From a virus, in the IMG/VR virus record IMGVR_UViG_3300042881_004318, positions 1 through 24,994 of that record: DNA of 24,994 bases; one strand, given 5' to 3'. Below the pieces are notes generated by a model. The model was not told the origin of the DNA and searched no databases. It saw only the letters and a program-made list of their open reading frames with translations. Positions 5,417 through 14,156 of the stretch are shown here, one piece after another (position 1 is the stretch's first letter; the number at the start of each line of letters is the position of its first letter). The position numbers and the translations under genes were made by a program.

Positions 5417-7240
5417 GTGGCCAATCGTCGCATTTCTGAGCTACCTGAATTAGCTGGAGCAGATGTAGCCGAACAGGATCTGCTGACGATGGTCCACGTT
5501 TTTGAGGTGGACCCCACCTTAAAAAACAAGAAGATTACCATATCTGGTTTTAGGGATTATTTAACAACCAAATACTTGGCCACCTCTGGTGGGACAGTTA
5601 CTGGTAATGTTTTAATTCAGGGAGATTTAACGGTAACCGGAGTTACTGTTGTTAACTCCATCACTGCCAGTGGTGCCGCCACATTCAGTGGAGTACTGGT
5701 TCAAAATAATTTAACAGCTAGTGGAACGATCAGCGGCCAGACCATCACGGGTCAAGCGCTGCAAGCTGTAACCATTAATGCGGCGACAGGCACATTCACA
5801 ACAGTTACTGGGGCCACCGCAAATTTTGTTAGCGGTGACTTCAGTACTCGTGTATCGGGTGCAACAATTACTGGCAATATTTTACAAGCAACGTCTGGAC
5901 AGTTTAATTATTTAAGTGGTAACACCGTTACCGGTAATACCGTTCAGGGCACCAGTGGTGTTTTTGGTACGTTGTCAACGCCGCTGCTAAACGTAAGCGG
6001 TAACCTATCCGTTGCTAGTGGCTTAACCGTTACCGGTTTAGCCCAGTTTGGTAACGATGTACAGGTAACAGGAACTTTATCAGGAACAACCGTTACAGGT
6101 ACAGCGGCACAATTTACAAGCATCACAGGTGCAACTGGTGTATTCACATCAGTTGTATCAGGCGCGTCAATTACTGGTTCGGTTGTTAACGCAACTCAGA
6201 TCACGGGCATCTCTGGAACTTTTACATCAAGAGTATCTGGCGCAACCGTTACCGGTAACGTAGGTGCATTTGGTTCAATCACTGGCATCTCGGGCGTATT
6301 CACCCAGGTTTTGTCTGGTGCCGTAATCACAGGCAACACGGGACTTTTCTCCGTAGTTACGGGAGTCTCTGGCGTCTATACAAATTTATCAGGTACAACA
6401 GTTACAGGGGACGTTGTACTTGCCACAAGCGTTACAGGCGTAACTGGTGTATTTACCAGTCGTGTGTCAGGTGCCACGATTACTGGTAACACTGCTTTAT
6501 TTACAAATGTCACTGGTGTGTCCGGTGTATTTACCACACAGGTATCAGGCGCAACCGTTACAGGTACTAGTGGTTTATTTACAAACTTAACTGCAGGCAC
6601 TGGAGTTTTTACTCTTGTTTCAGGGTTTACTGTTACGGGTAACGTAGGTGCGTTTACAACAGTTAGTGGTATTGACGGTGTTTTTACCGGAAACATCTCA
6701 AGTTCCAGTGTCACTGCTACAACGATCTCTGCAACAACCGGTACGTTTACCAGCGTAACGGGAACAACTGTTAATGCACCCACTGGTATCTTTACGTCTG
6801 TAGTCAGTGGCGCAACCGTAACAGGAAATACGGGTTTATTCACGGTAGTAACAGGTGCTACTGGCGTTTTCTCCCAGGTTTCCGGCACCACAATCAATGC
6901 AAACAATTTCTTAGGCGGAACCTTTTCAGGTGAACAATACAAAGTTTCGGGCGATTTAACAATTATTGATGCCTCTGGTGGCGTCAAGCCGTACGGTCAG
7001 TTCACTTTCCCAGCGTCTCCTGGTACCAACAACTATATTCTTACTAGTAATGGTGATGGCACCACAATGTGGCGCTCTACATCATTTCCCAGTCAGGGCA
7101 TTATTCTTGAAAGTATCATTGAGATTATTGTTAACACAGCCATTACCAATGGAAACCATGGTTTGTCCGTTGGCCCCGTATCGGTTGCATCCGGTGTGGT
7201 AGTCACTGTACCTTCTGGGTCTTATTGGAGAATCGTTTAA
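5417..7240 (+). CDS. Repetitive tail-fibre protein
   Basis: This 607-residue protein opens with a non-repetitive head (1-50, ISELPELAGADVAEQDLLTMVHV) typical of a phage fibre attachment end. Residues about 55-500 follow as a Gly/Ser/Thr/Val repeat with units such as SGATVTGNTGLFTxVTGVSGVFT. This composition suits a trimeric beta-helical shaft. The last 110 residues contain YKVSGDLTIIDASGGVKPYG and a TSNGDGTTMW element that recur in the two next genes. The start is GTG at 5417; no ATG is available near the N-terminus. It is first in a plus-strand series of fibre and propeller genes. A structural virion role is well supported by architecture; which tail part it forms is not. Confidence 0.8.
   Translation: MANRRISELPELAGADVAEQDLLTMVHVFEVDPTLKNKKITISGFRDYLTTKYLATSGGTVTGNVLIQGDLTVTGVTVVNSITASGAATFSGVLVQNNLTASGTISGQTITGQALQAVTINAATGTFTTVTGATANFVSGDFSTRVSGATITGNILQATSGQFNYLSGNTVTGNTVQGTSGVFGTLSTPLLNVSGNLSVASGLTVTGLAQFGNDVQVTGTLSGTTVTGTAAQFTSITGATGVFTSVVSGASITGSVVNATQITGISGTFTSRVSGATVTGNVGAFGSITGISGVFTQVLSGAVITGNTGLFSVVTGVSGVYTNLSGTTVTGDVVLATSVTGVTGVFTSRVSGATITGNTALFTNVTGVSGVFTTQVSGATVTGTSGLFTNLTAGTGVFTLVSGFTVTGNVGAFTTVSGIDGVFTGNISSSSVTATTISATTGTFTSVTGTTVNAPTGIFTSVVSGATVTGNTGLFTVVTGATGVFSQVSGTTINANNFLGGTFSGEQYKVSGDLTIIDASGGVKPYGQFTFPASPGTNNYILTSNGDGTTMWRSTSFPSQGIILESIIEIIVNTAITNGNHGLSVGPVSVASGVVVTVPSGSYWRIV
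5580..6900 (+). repeat. Degenerate Gly/Thr/Val repeat array in the fibre gene
   Basis: About 20-25 residue units alternate VTG or ISG turns with GxFT strands. They are degenerate, with no exact unit length. Short DNA words such as GTTACAGG, ACTGGTGT and GGTGCAAC recur through the stretch. Confidence 0.7.
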
Positions 7241-7268
7241 ACTGTTATGATGGTAAATAAATAACACT

Positions 7269-7622
7269 ATGGCATACGGATCAGTAAAAAGTGATTACCT
7301 TGTTTACAGCACCATTACAGGTGATGTAACTCTTACCGTATCCGGCATTAACGATAGCTCTGCTCTTGCTGGTATTGTTAATTCCACTACCAAAAACATC
7401 ACAACTACTGGCGTCATCTCTGGATATACGTATAAAACCAGTGGCAACGTTACTGTTATCAGTGGATCTGGTGACGTGCGTCCCTACGGCCAGTATTCTT
7501 TCCCAACAACGACAGGCACTTCGGGTAACGTGTTGATTACCAATGGAGATGGTACAACGTCTTGGGGGAGTATTGGTGGTGTTACATATGCAACTCTCGG
7601 TCAAATTGTTGCCTTGAATTAA
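7269..7622 (+). CDS. Small tail protein sharing the fibre C-terminal module
   Basis: This 117-residue protein has a Thr/Ser/Gly-rich beta-type composition. Residues about 54-100 (YKTSGNVTVISGSGDVRPYG, then YSFPTTTGTSGNVLITNGDGTTSW) repeat the C-terminal module of the upstream fibre and are again repeated in the next gene. It ends immediately before the next ATG (TAA then ATG, no gap). It lacks any shaft repeat, so it may be an accessory or capping subunit of the same fibre. No homologue is recognised by name. Confidence 0.7.
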   Translation: MAYGSVKSDYLVYSTITGDVTLTVSGINDSSALAGIVNSTTKNITTTGVISGYTYKTSGNVTVISGSGDVRPYGQYSFPTTTGTSGNVLITNGDGTTSWGSIGGVTYATLGQIVALN

Positions 7623-7979
7623 ATGACTATCTTAAAGATTGACAATATAATTTTTAGCACCACATCAGGTGACGTATCTACGGCTATTTCTGGTGCCATT
7701 ACAAGTGCTGAATATGCCCTTATTACTGGCATTATTAATCCCGCCAACGGAAATATAACTACAACCGGAGTGATCTCAGGTGGTTCTTTTAAAACCAGTG
7801 GGAACGTCACTGTTATTGATTCGGCGGGTGGGGTTAGTCCCTATGGCTTGTACACATTGCCAAGTGGAGTAGGTATTTCTGGATATGTTGCAACAAAAGG
7901 TGGGACTACTACAGCGTCGTGGCAACCTACTCCGTCTGGTTATTCAACTGCCTTTTCAATTGCACTAGGTAAGTGCTAA
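7623..7979 (+). CDS. Paralogue of the preceding small tail protein
   Basis: This 118-residue protein follows the same plan as its neighbour at 7269-7622. ITTTGVISGGSFKTSGNVTV, then GGVSPYGLYTLPSGVG line up with that protein, while the N-terminal third has diverged. It probably arose by tandem duplication of the module at the C-terminus of the 607-aa fibre. The ATG abuts the previous stop, so translation is likely coupled. The C-terminal 20 residues (TPSGYSTAFSIALGKC) replace the GTTSW ending. A structural role is inferred from position and composition. Confidence 0.7.
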   Translation: MTILKIDNIIFSTTSGDVSTAISGAITSAEYALITGIINPANGNITTTGVISGGSFKTSGNVTVIDSAGGVSPYGLYTLPSGVGISGYVATKGGTTTASWQPTPSGYSTAFSIALGKC

Positions 7980-8003
7980 TATAAAAGAAAAGTTGGTCTA
8001 AAA

Positions 8004-8339
8004 ATGCCAGAAGCTTTTGCAAATAGTGGTGTTAGGTTAACATCTACGGGCGTTACTACAATTTATCAAGCACCCACCTCTGCTGGTGCAAGGGCCGTTG
8101 TGTTGTCTTCTTTGGCGGCAAATGCTTCGGGTGTTTCGAGTGTTAACTATAGTGTTGATTTAACTGATAGTGCTGATACTGTTGTTGCTACAATTGCAAA
8201 GACAATTGCAGTACCAGCGAACGCAACCCTGGAACTGATTCCTAATAAAGTTGTGTTGTCTTCTGGCCAAAAGCTGCGAGCTACATCAAGTGTGGCAAGC
8301 GGTATTCATGTGGTTACTTCCGTTTTAGAAATTACCTGA
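8004..8339 (+). CDS. Small virion-type structural protein
   Basis: This 111-residue protein is rich in Ala, Ser, Val and Thr, with no Cys or Trp. Its alternating hydrophobic pattern suggests a beta-sandwich (SSVNYSVDLTDSADTVVATI, then VPANATLELIPNKVVLSSG). The form GVTTIYxAPTSAGARAVVLS is reminiscent of small tail or head decoration proteins found beside fibre genes in marine phages, but I cannot name a family. It lies between the fibre module genes and the propeller genes and is probably in the same transcript. There is an 8-base gap to the next gene. Confidence 0.65.
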   Translation: MPEAFANSGVRLTSTGVTTIYQAPTSAGARAVVLSSLAANASGVSSVNYSVDLTDSADTVVATIAKTIAVPANATLELIPNKVVLSSGQKLRATSSVASGIHVVTSVLEIT

Positions 8340-8346
8340 TTTAGTA

Positions 8347-11300
8347 ATGGCATTAGAGACTTTCGAAGCAGGCTACGCGGGTTCGCGTCCACCCCGCACT
8401 GGTGCCCAGTGGTCAGGCATGTGGAAGCTTGGTCAAGTCACTGATCGCCTTATTGATGGCAAATGGCCCAGTGCCTGGTCTGTTGCTGGCGGCAATCAAC
8501 AAAAATCATTTGCAATTGTGCCGGGAGATGGAACACCTACTGATGTTCAATTTAATGATGACGGAACCAAGTTTTATGTAATTGGAAATACAAAAGATAC
8601 AATTTATCAATATACATGTACCACTGCATGGGACGTAAGTACTGCAGTATATGCAGGTAAATCGTTTTATGTTGGTACACAAGAAATAGCTCCAAATGCA
8701 TTATTTTTTAAATCAGATGGGACTAAATTTTATGTTGTAGGCCAAGCAAACGATACGATATATCAGTATTCATGTGCAACTGCATGGGATATAAGCACTG
8801 CATCTTATGACAGTAAATCATTTAGCATTGGGGTGCAAGAAATAAACCCACACGGATTATTTTTTAAATCAGATGGTACCAAGTTTTATGTTATTGGTCT
8901 TACAAGTAGCGGTAGAATTTTTCAATACTCATGTGCAACAGCATGGGACGTAAGCACTGCGTCATATGACACTAAATCGTTTAGTGTTAGCTCCCAAGAT
9001 ATATCTCCACAAGGATTATTTTTTAAATCAGACGGCACTGCGTTTTACATTGTAGGTCCTACAAACGACACAGTTTATCAATACACATGTGCTACGGCAT
9101 GGGATATTAGTACTGCATCTTATTCAAGTAAATCGCTTGTTGTCAATGGACAGGAAACGCAACCACAAGCATTATTTTTTAAATCAGACGGTACAGCTCT
9201 TTATGTTGTTGGCCAAACAAATGATGCAGTATTTCAATACACCTGTGCTACTGCGTGGGATGTAAGCACAGGATCTTACAGTCAGAAAGCGTTTTATATT
9301 GGCGGTGGACAGGAAACAAGTCCTAACGAGGTACAATTTAATGATGATGGAACTAAATTTTATATCGTAGGTAGTACAAGTGACACCGTATATCAATACT
9401 CATGTGCAACAGCGTGGGATGTAAGCACAGCGTCATTTGCTAATAAATTATTTTTCGTTGGGCTGCAAGAAACAAGTCCAACAGGATTATTTTTTAAATC
9501 AGATGGCACTAAATTTTATATTGTAGGCAGTACAAACGACACCGTATATCAATACTCATGTGCTACTGCCTGGGATGTAAGCACTGCATCTTATGACAGC
9601 AAATCATTTAGTGTTAGTGCGCAAGAAACAAATCCACAAGCATTATTTTTTAAGTCTGATGGTACTAAATTTTATATTGTAGGTTCTGGTACTGATACCG
9701 TATATCAATACTCATGTTCTACAGCATGGGATATAAGCACAGGATCTTATGACATTAAATTTTTTAGTGTTAGCTCCCAAGATATATCTCCACAAGGATT
9801 ATTTTTTAAATCAGATGGAACAACTTTTCATGTGTTAGGTGCCAACACCAGAACAGTATATCAATACTCGTGTGCTACAGCATGGGATATCAGCACTGCA
9901 TCTTATGCAAGTAAAGCATTTAGTGTTTCTACACAGTTAGCATTGGAAACCCTTACTGGTATCTGTTTTAAATCAGATGGAACTAAGCTGTACATTTTAG
10001 GCAGTAGTTTGAGGATAGTTTATCAATACACATGCTCTACCGCTTGGGATTTAAACACTACTTCTACATATGACAGCAAATCATTCAGTATTGCTGCACA
10101 AGATTTAACCCCAGTAGATGTACAGTTTAAAGATGATGGGACCAAGTTTTATATTTTAGGCCAAGTAAACAGAACAGTATATCAATACTCGTGTGCTACA
10201 GCATGGGACGTTAACACTGCGTCATATGACAGTAAATTATTTAGTGTTAGTACGCAAGAAACAAGTCCAAATAGTTTATTTTTTAAATCAGATGGTACTA
10301 AATTTTATATTGTAGGCAGCACAAATAGAACAGTTTATCAATACACATGTGCTACGGCATGGGATGTAAGTACTGCTTCATATGAAAGTAAATCGTTCAG
10401 CGTTAACACACAAGAAACAAGCCCGCAAGGTTTATTTTTTAAACCTGATGGTACTAAATTTTATATTGTAGGCACCATAAATAGAACAGTTTATCAATAC
10501 ACATGTGCTACAGCATGGGATGTAAGCACTGCATCATATGATAATAAATCGTTTAGTGTTACTAACCAAGAAACTATTCCCAATGGATTATTTTTTAAAT
10601 CGGATGGTACTAAGTTTTACATTGTAGGTGCTGCAAGCGATACTGTTTATCAATACTCTTGTGGCACAGCATGGGATGTAGGTACTGCGTCATATGATAC
10701 TAGATTGTTTAGTGTTGCTTCGCAGGAAACATCACCACAAGGATTATTTTTTAAGCCAGACGGTACCAAGTTTTACATTGTAGGCACTATAAACGATACT
10801 GTATATCAATATTCAACTGTTGCCGCATGGGAAATCCAATCTCCTTTTTATGATAACAAATTTTACAGAACAGCTACAGAAGAAACAACGCCATATGGGT
10901 TAACTTTTAAAACAGACGGTACCAAGTTTTACATTGTTGGTAATACATACGACACAGTTTTTCAATACTCATGCGCCACTGCATGGGATATTAGTACTGG
11001 GTCTTATGACAACAAAACGTTTACTACTACAGCACAAGAAGGACAGCCCACTAGTTTATTTTTCAAACCAGACGGCACCAAGTTATATGTAATAGGCAGT
11101 TCAAACGATGCAGTATTCCAATACTCATGCGCAACAGCCTGGGACGTAAGCACTGCATCATACGATAGTAGGTCATTTAGCGCTACTACACTGGAAAGTT
11201 CAGCGGAAGGATTGTTTTTTAAACCAGATGGCACTAAGTTTTATATTGTTGGTAGCACAAACGACACTGTATTTCAATTTGCCTGTGGTACAGCTTGGGA

Positions 11301-11610
11301 TATAAGTACCGCCTACTACGAAACAAAATCATTTACTATTCGCGCACAAGAAGGTAATCCGTTTGGTTTATATTTTAAAGATGACGGAACCAAATTTTAT
11401 ATGTTAGGCAGTTCAAATGATTCAGTATACCAATACTCCTGTACTACTCCTTGGGACGTAAGCACCGCTTCCTATGACGGTGTATCGTATAGTGTTGCAA
11501 CACAAGACACTACAAGCCATGAGATTCAATTTAAACCTGATGGCACTACATTTTATGTATTAGGTGATAACACCGACACAATCTATCAATACTCATGTCT
11601 ACTACAATAA
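8347..11610 (+). CDS. Giant beta-propeller tail protein with 20 blades
   Basis: This 1087-residue protein has a 63-residue N-terminal part (TGAQWSGMWKLGQVTDRLIDG, a tail-protein-like Trp pattern). It is followed by 20 copies of a ~52-residue unit of the form PxGLFFKSDGTKFYIVG, then STNDTVYQYSCATAWDVSTA, then SYDSKSFSVSxQETS. Each unit has four strand-like segments with a DGTK turn, the usual look of a beta-propeller blade. The last unit stops after strand three (YQYSCLLQ), while KSFAIV just before unit 1 could supply the missing strand, a classic ring closure. Units 1, 6 and 11 share a variant first strand (VQFxDDG), pointing to groups of five. It probably binds the host surface, perhaps glycans; that function is inference. 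Confidence 0.85.
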   Translation: MALETFEAGYAGSRPPRTGAQWSGMWKLGQVTDRLIDGKWPSAWSVAGGNQQKSFAIVPGDGTPTDVQFNDDGTKFYVIGNTKDTIYQYTCTTAWDVSTAVYAGKSFYVGTQEIAPNALFFKSDGTKFYVVGQANDTIYQYSCATAWDISTASYDSKSFSIGVQEINPHGLFFKSDGTKFYVIGLTSSGRIFQYSCATAWDVSTASYDTKSFSVSSQDISPQGLFFKSDGTAFYIVGPTNDTVYQYTCATAWDISTASYSSKSLVVNGQETQPQALFFKSDGTALYVVGQTNDAVFQYTCATAWDVSTGSYSQKAFYIGGGQETSPNEVQFNDDGTKFYIVGSTSDTVYQYSCATAWDVSTASFANKLFFVGLQETSPTGLFFKSDGTKFYIVGSTNDTVYQYSCATAWDVSTASYDSKSFSVSAQETNPQALFFKSDGTKFYIVGSGTDTVYQYSCSTAWDISTGSYDIKFFSVSSQDISPQGLFFKSDGTTFHVLGANTRTVYQYSCATAWDISTASYASKAFSVSTQLALETLTGICFKSDGTKLYILGSSLRIVYQYTCSTAWDLNTTSTYDSKSFSIAAQDLTPVDVQFKDDGTKFYILGQVNRTVYQYSCATAWDVNTASYDSKLFSVSTQETSPNSLFFKSDGTKFYIVGSTNRTVYQYTCATAWDVSTASYESKSFSVNTQETSPQGLFFKPDGTKFYIVGTINRTVYQYTCATAWDVSTASYDNKSFSVTNQETIPNGLFFKSDGTKFYIVGAASDTVYQYSCGTAWDVGTASYDTRLFSVASQETSPQGLFFKPDGTKFYIVGTINDTVYQYSTVAAWEIQSPFYDNKFYRTATEETTPYGLTFKTDGTKFYIVGNTYDTVFQYSCATAWDISTGSYDNKTFTTTAQEGQPTSLFFKPDGTKLYVIGSSNDAVFQYSCATAWDVSTASYDSRSFSATTLESSAEGLFFKPDGTKFYIVGSTNDTVFQFACGTAWDISTAYYETKSFTIRAQEGNPFGLYFKDDGTKFYMLGSSNDSVYQYSCTTPWDVSTASYDGVSYSVATQDTTSHEIQFKPDGTTFYVLGDNTDTIYQYSCLLQ
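8536..11607 (+). repeat. 20 tandem ~156-nt blade repeats
   Basis: The repeats start at residue 64 (Pro). The spacing is mostly 156 nt (52 codons), with small indels in units 3, 5, 9 and 10. The DNA is also repetitive: the word TTATTTTTTAAATCAGATGG recurs in many units. The final unit is truncated to 31 residues. Confidence 0.9.
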
Positions 11611-11630
11611 ACAAATAGAACGTACTAAAA

Positions 11631-14114
11631 ATGAAAGGAAGTTACATCGGTAAAAAACCCTCTGGTTACAGCGCCATCTCTGCTAGTAAAACAGGGGCTT
11701 GGGAAATTTACGACCAAGGGCAAATGGTACGTGATACCCAATGGACTGGCCAACCGTGGGAGGTGAATAACGGATATTACCTAAATAAAAAATGGACGGT
11801 TGGATTAAGTCCAACAGCTCCCAGTGATGTTCAATTTAATGATGATGGTACTAAGCTTTACATTATAGATCAAACAAACCGAACAATATTTCAATACTCA
11901 TGCGCAACTGCATGGGATGTAACCACAGCTTTTTATACAGGTAACTTGTTTAGTGTTGCTTCGCAAGAAACAAATCCAAACGCATTATTTTTTAAATCAG
12001 ACGGTACTAAATTTTATATTGTAGGCAATACAAATGCCATAGTATTTCAATACTCTTGTGGTGTTGCTTGGGATATAAGTACTGCATTTTATGATAACAA
12101 AGCGTTTTATATTGGAACACAAGAACAAACTCCACATGGATTATTTTTTAAACCAGATGGCACTACATTTTATATTGTAGGCAGTTCAAATGATACTGTT
12201 TATCAATACTCTTGTGCTACGGCATGGGATGTTAGTACTGCATCATATGCAAGTAAATCGTTTAGTGTTACTTCTCAAGAAAGTTCTCCGCTTGGACTAT
12301 TTTTTAAATCTGATGGCACTAAATTTTATATTGTAGGTTCTGTAAATGATCAAGTATTTCAATACTCATGTGCAACTGCATGGGATGTAAGTACAGGATC
12401 TTATGATACTAAATTTTGCCGCCTTACTGGTATAGAAGGAACTCCAACTGGTTTATGTTTTAAATCAGATGGAACTAGATTGTATGTTATTGGTACTAGT
12501 CTTGACTCAGTAATTGAATTCACCTTGTCTACTGCCTGGGATGTTAGTACTAATAATAGGGCGGGCGGTGTTTTTTATGTAGGGGGACAAGAATTAACTC
12601 AACAAGGTATTGCTTTTAAACCTGACGGCACTACATTTTATATTGTAGGAACTACAAATAAAACAATTTATCAATATTCCTGCGCCACTGCATGGGATGT
12701 AAGTACAGGATCATATGCAAGTAAATCATTTAGTGTTAACGCGCAAGAAACAAATCCAGGTGATTTATTTTTTAAATCTGATGGTACTACGTTTTATATT
12801 GTAGGAACTACAAATGATACGGTATATCAATACTCATGTGCTACAGCATGGGATGTAAGTACGGCTTCTTATGCAAGTAAATCATTTAGTGTTGCTACAC
12901 AAGAAACAGGTCCAACTGGATTATTTTTTAAATCTGATGGTACTACGTTTTATATTGTAGGAACTATAAATGATACGGTATATCAATATTCCTGCGCCAC
13001 TGCATGGGATGTAAGTACAGGATCATATGCAAGTAAATCATTTAGTGTTAACGCACAAGAATCAAGTCCACAAACATTATTTTTTAAATCTGATGGTACT
13101 AAGTTTTATGTCATTGGTCAAGCTAATGCAACAGTTTATCAGTACTCATGTGCTACGGCATGGGATGTTAGCACTGCATCATATGACACTAGATTGTTTA
13201 GTTTTGCAGGACAAGATAGTACCATAAATGGACTTTTTTTTAAAGCGGACGGAACCAGGTTATATGCAGCAGGTCAAGCAAACTATAACATTTATCAATA
13301 CGACCTACCCCTAGCATGGGACGTGGTTAATGCTGGGTTTGGTATTAAAGCTTTTGCGGTTAATTTACAAGACACAAGCCCAACTGATTTAACTTTTAGT
13401 TCGGATGGTACTAAACTTTATGTTATTGGTGATGCGGGTAATTCAGTATATCAATACACATGTTCTACAGCATGGGATATAACTACTGCGGTTTTTAATT
13501 ATAACTCAAGTGGTGCTTATGGACGTGCTCGTGTTAATACACAAGAAGCAACTCCATATGGTTTATTTTTTAAGCCAGATGGTACTAAGTTTTATATTGT
13601 AGGTCTTACTAATGACACAGTTTATCAATACTCCTGTGCGACAGCATGGGATGTAAGTACGACATCTTATGAAAATAAATCATTTAGTGTTAACGCACAA
13701 GAAACGTTTCCAACCACATTATTTTTTAAACCAGATGGCACAACATTTTATATTGCAGGGCAAACAAATGATAGAATTTATCAATATACATGTGCTACGG
13801 CATGGGATGTAAGCACTGCTTCATATGCAAGTAAATCATTTAGTGTTAGTTCACAAGAATTATCACCAAGCGGATTATTTTTTAAATCAGATGGTACTAA
13901 ATTTTATGTTGTAGGTACTTTTGGCAATTCAGCATATCAATACTCTTGCGCTACACCATGGGATGTTAGCACTGCATCATATGACAGTAAATCTTTCAGT
14001 GTTTCTTTACAAGGATCATCTACACAGGGAGTAACAATTGACGATTCAGGAAGATTTCTATACATTACCAATACAACCTCCCCACAAGGCGCATACCAAT
14101 ATTCTTTAGTTTAA
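11631..14114 (+). CDS. Second beta-propeller tail protein with 15 blades
   Basis: This 827-residue protein is a paralogue of the upstream 1087-aa protein. It has a 63-residue N-terminal part (SASKTGAWEIYDQGQMVRD), then 15 copies of the same ~52-residue blade beginning at residue 64, the same residue number as in its neighbour. Most blades have the YQYSCATAWDVSTASY core. Blades 5, 10 and 15 alone lack the cysteine (EFTLSTAWD, QYDLPLAWD, QYSLV), and blades 1, 6 and 11 have odd first strands. This fits three five-bladed rings in a row. Blade 11 has a seven-residue insertion containing YNSSGAYG. It is separated by 20 nt from the upstream gene. A host-adsorption role is likely but inferred. Confidence 0.85.
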   Translation: MKGSYIGKKPSGYSAISASKTGAWEIYDQGQMVRDTQWTGQPWEVNNGYYLNKKWTVGLSPTAPSDVQFNDDGTKLYIIDQTNRTIFQYSCATAWDVTTAFYTGNLFSVASQETNPNALFFKSDGTKFYIVGNTNAIVFQYSCGVAWDISTAFYDNKAFYIGTQEQTPHGLFFKPDGTTFYIVGSSNDTVYQYSCATAWDVSTASYASKSFSVTSQESSPLGLFFKSDGTKFYIVGSVNDQVFQYSCATAWDVSTGSYDTKFCRLTGIEGTPTGLCFKSDGTRLYVIGTSLDSVIEFTLSTAWDVSTNNRAGGVFYVGGQELTQQGIAFKPDGTTFYIVGTTNKTIYQYSCATAWDVSTGSYASKSFSVNAQETNPGDLFFKSDGTTFYIVGTTNDTVYQYSCATAWDVSTASYASKSFSVATQETGPTGLFFKSDGTTFYIVGTINDTVYQYSCATAWDVSTGSYASKSFSVNAQESSPQTLFFKSDGTKFYVIGQANATVYQYSCATAWDVSTASYDTRLFSFAGQDSTINGLFFKADGTRLYAAGQANYNIYQYDLPLAWDVVNAGFGIKAFAVNLQDTSPTDLTFSSDGTKLYVIGDAGNSVYQYTCSTAWDITTAVFNYNSSGAYGRARVNTQEATPYGLFFKPDGTKFYIVGLTNDTVYQYSCATAWDVSTTSYENKSFSVNAQETFPTTLFFKPDGTTFYIAGQTNDRIYQYTCATAWDVSTASYASKSFSVSSQELSPSGLFFKSDGTKFYVVGTFGNSAYQYSCATPWDVSTASYDSKSFSVSLQGSSTQGVTIDDSGRFLYITNTTSPQGAYQYSLV
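11820..14111 (+). repeat. 15 tandem ~156-nt blade repeats
   Basis: This array has the same unit as the 8536-11607 array. Blades 6 and 8 are identical over 74 nt (12669-12742 and 12981-13054, exactly 312 nt apart), so this array has been homogenised recently. Confidence 0.9.
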
Positions 14115-14156
14115 TTAGCCGCATTAAAAATAAAAACACCACAAGCAAAAAGTAAA

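Noticed and set aside
5944-6987. Long minus-strand open frames (67 and 203 aa) inside the fibre gene
   Set aside because: They are the reverse reading of a Thr/Val/Gly repeat, giving a Pro/Val-rich artefact with no start signal. The plus frame is clearly the coding one.
8347-14114. The 156-nt tandem repeats as a CRISPR array or satellite
   Set aside because: There is no constant repeat with unique spacers. The units are in frame, of whole-codon length and encode a continuous blade pattern.
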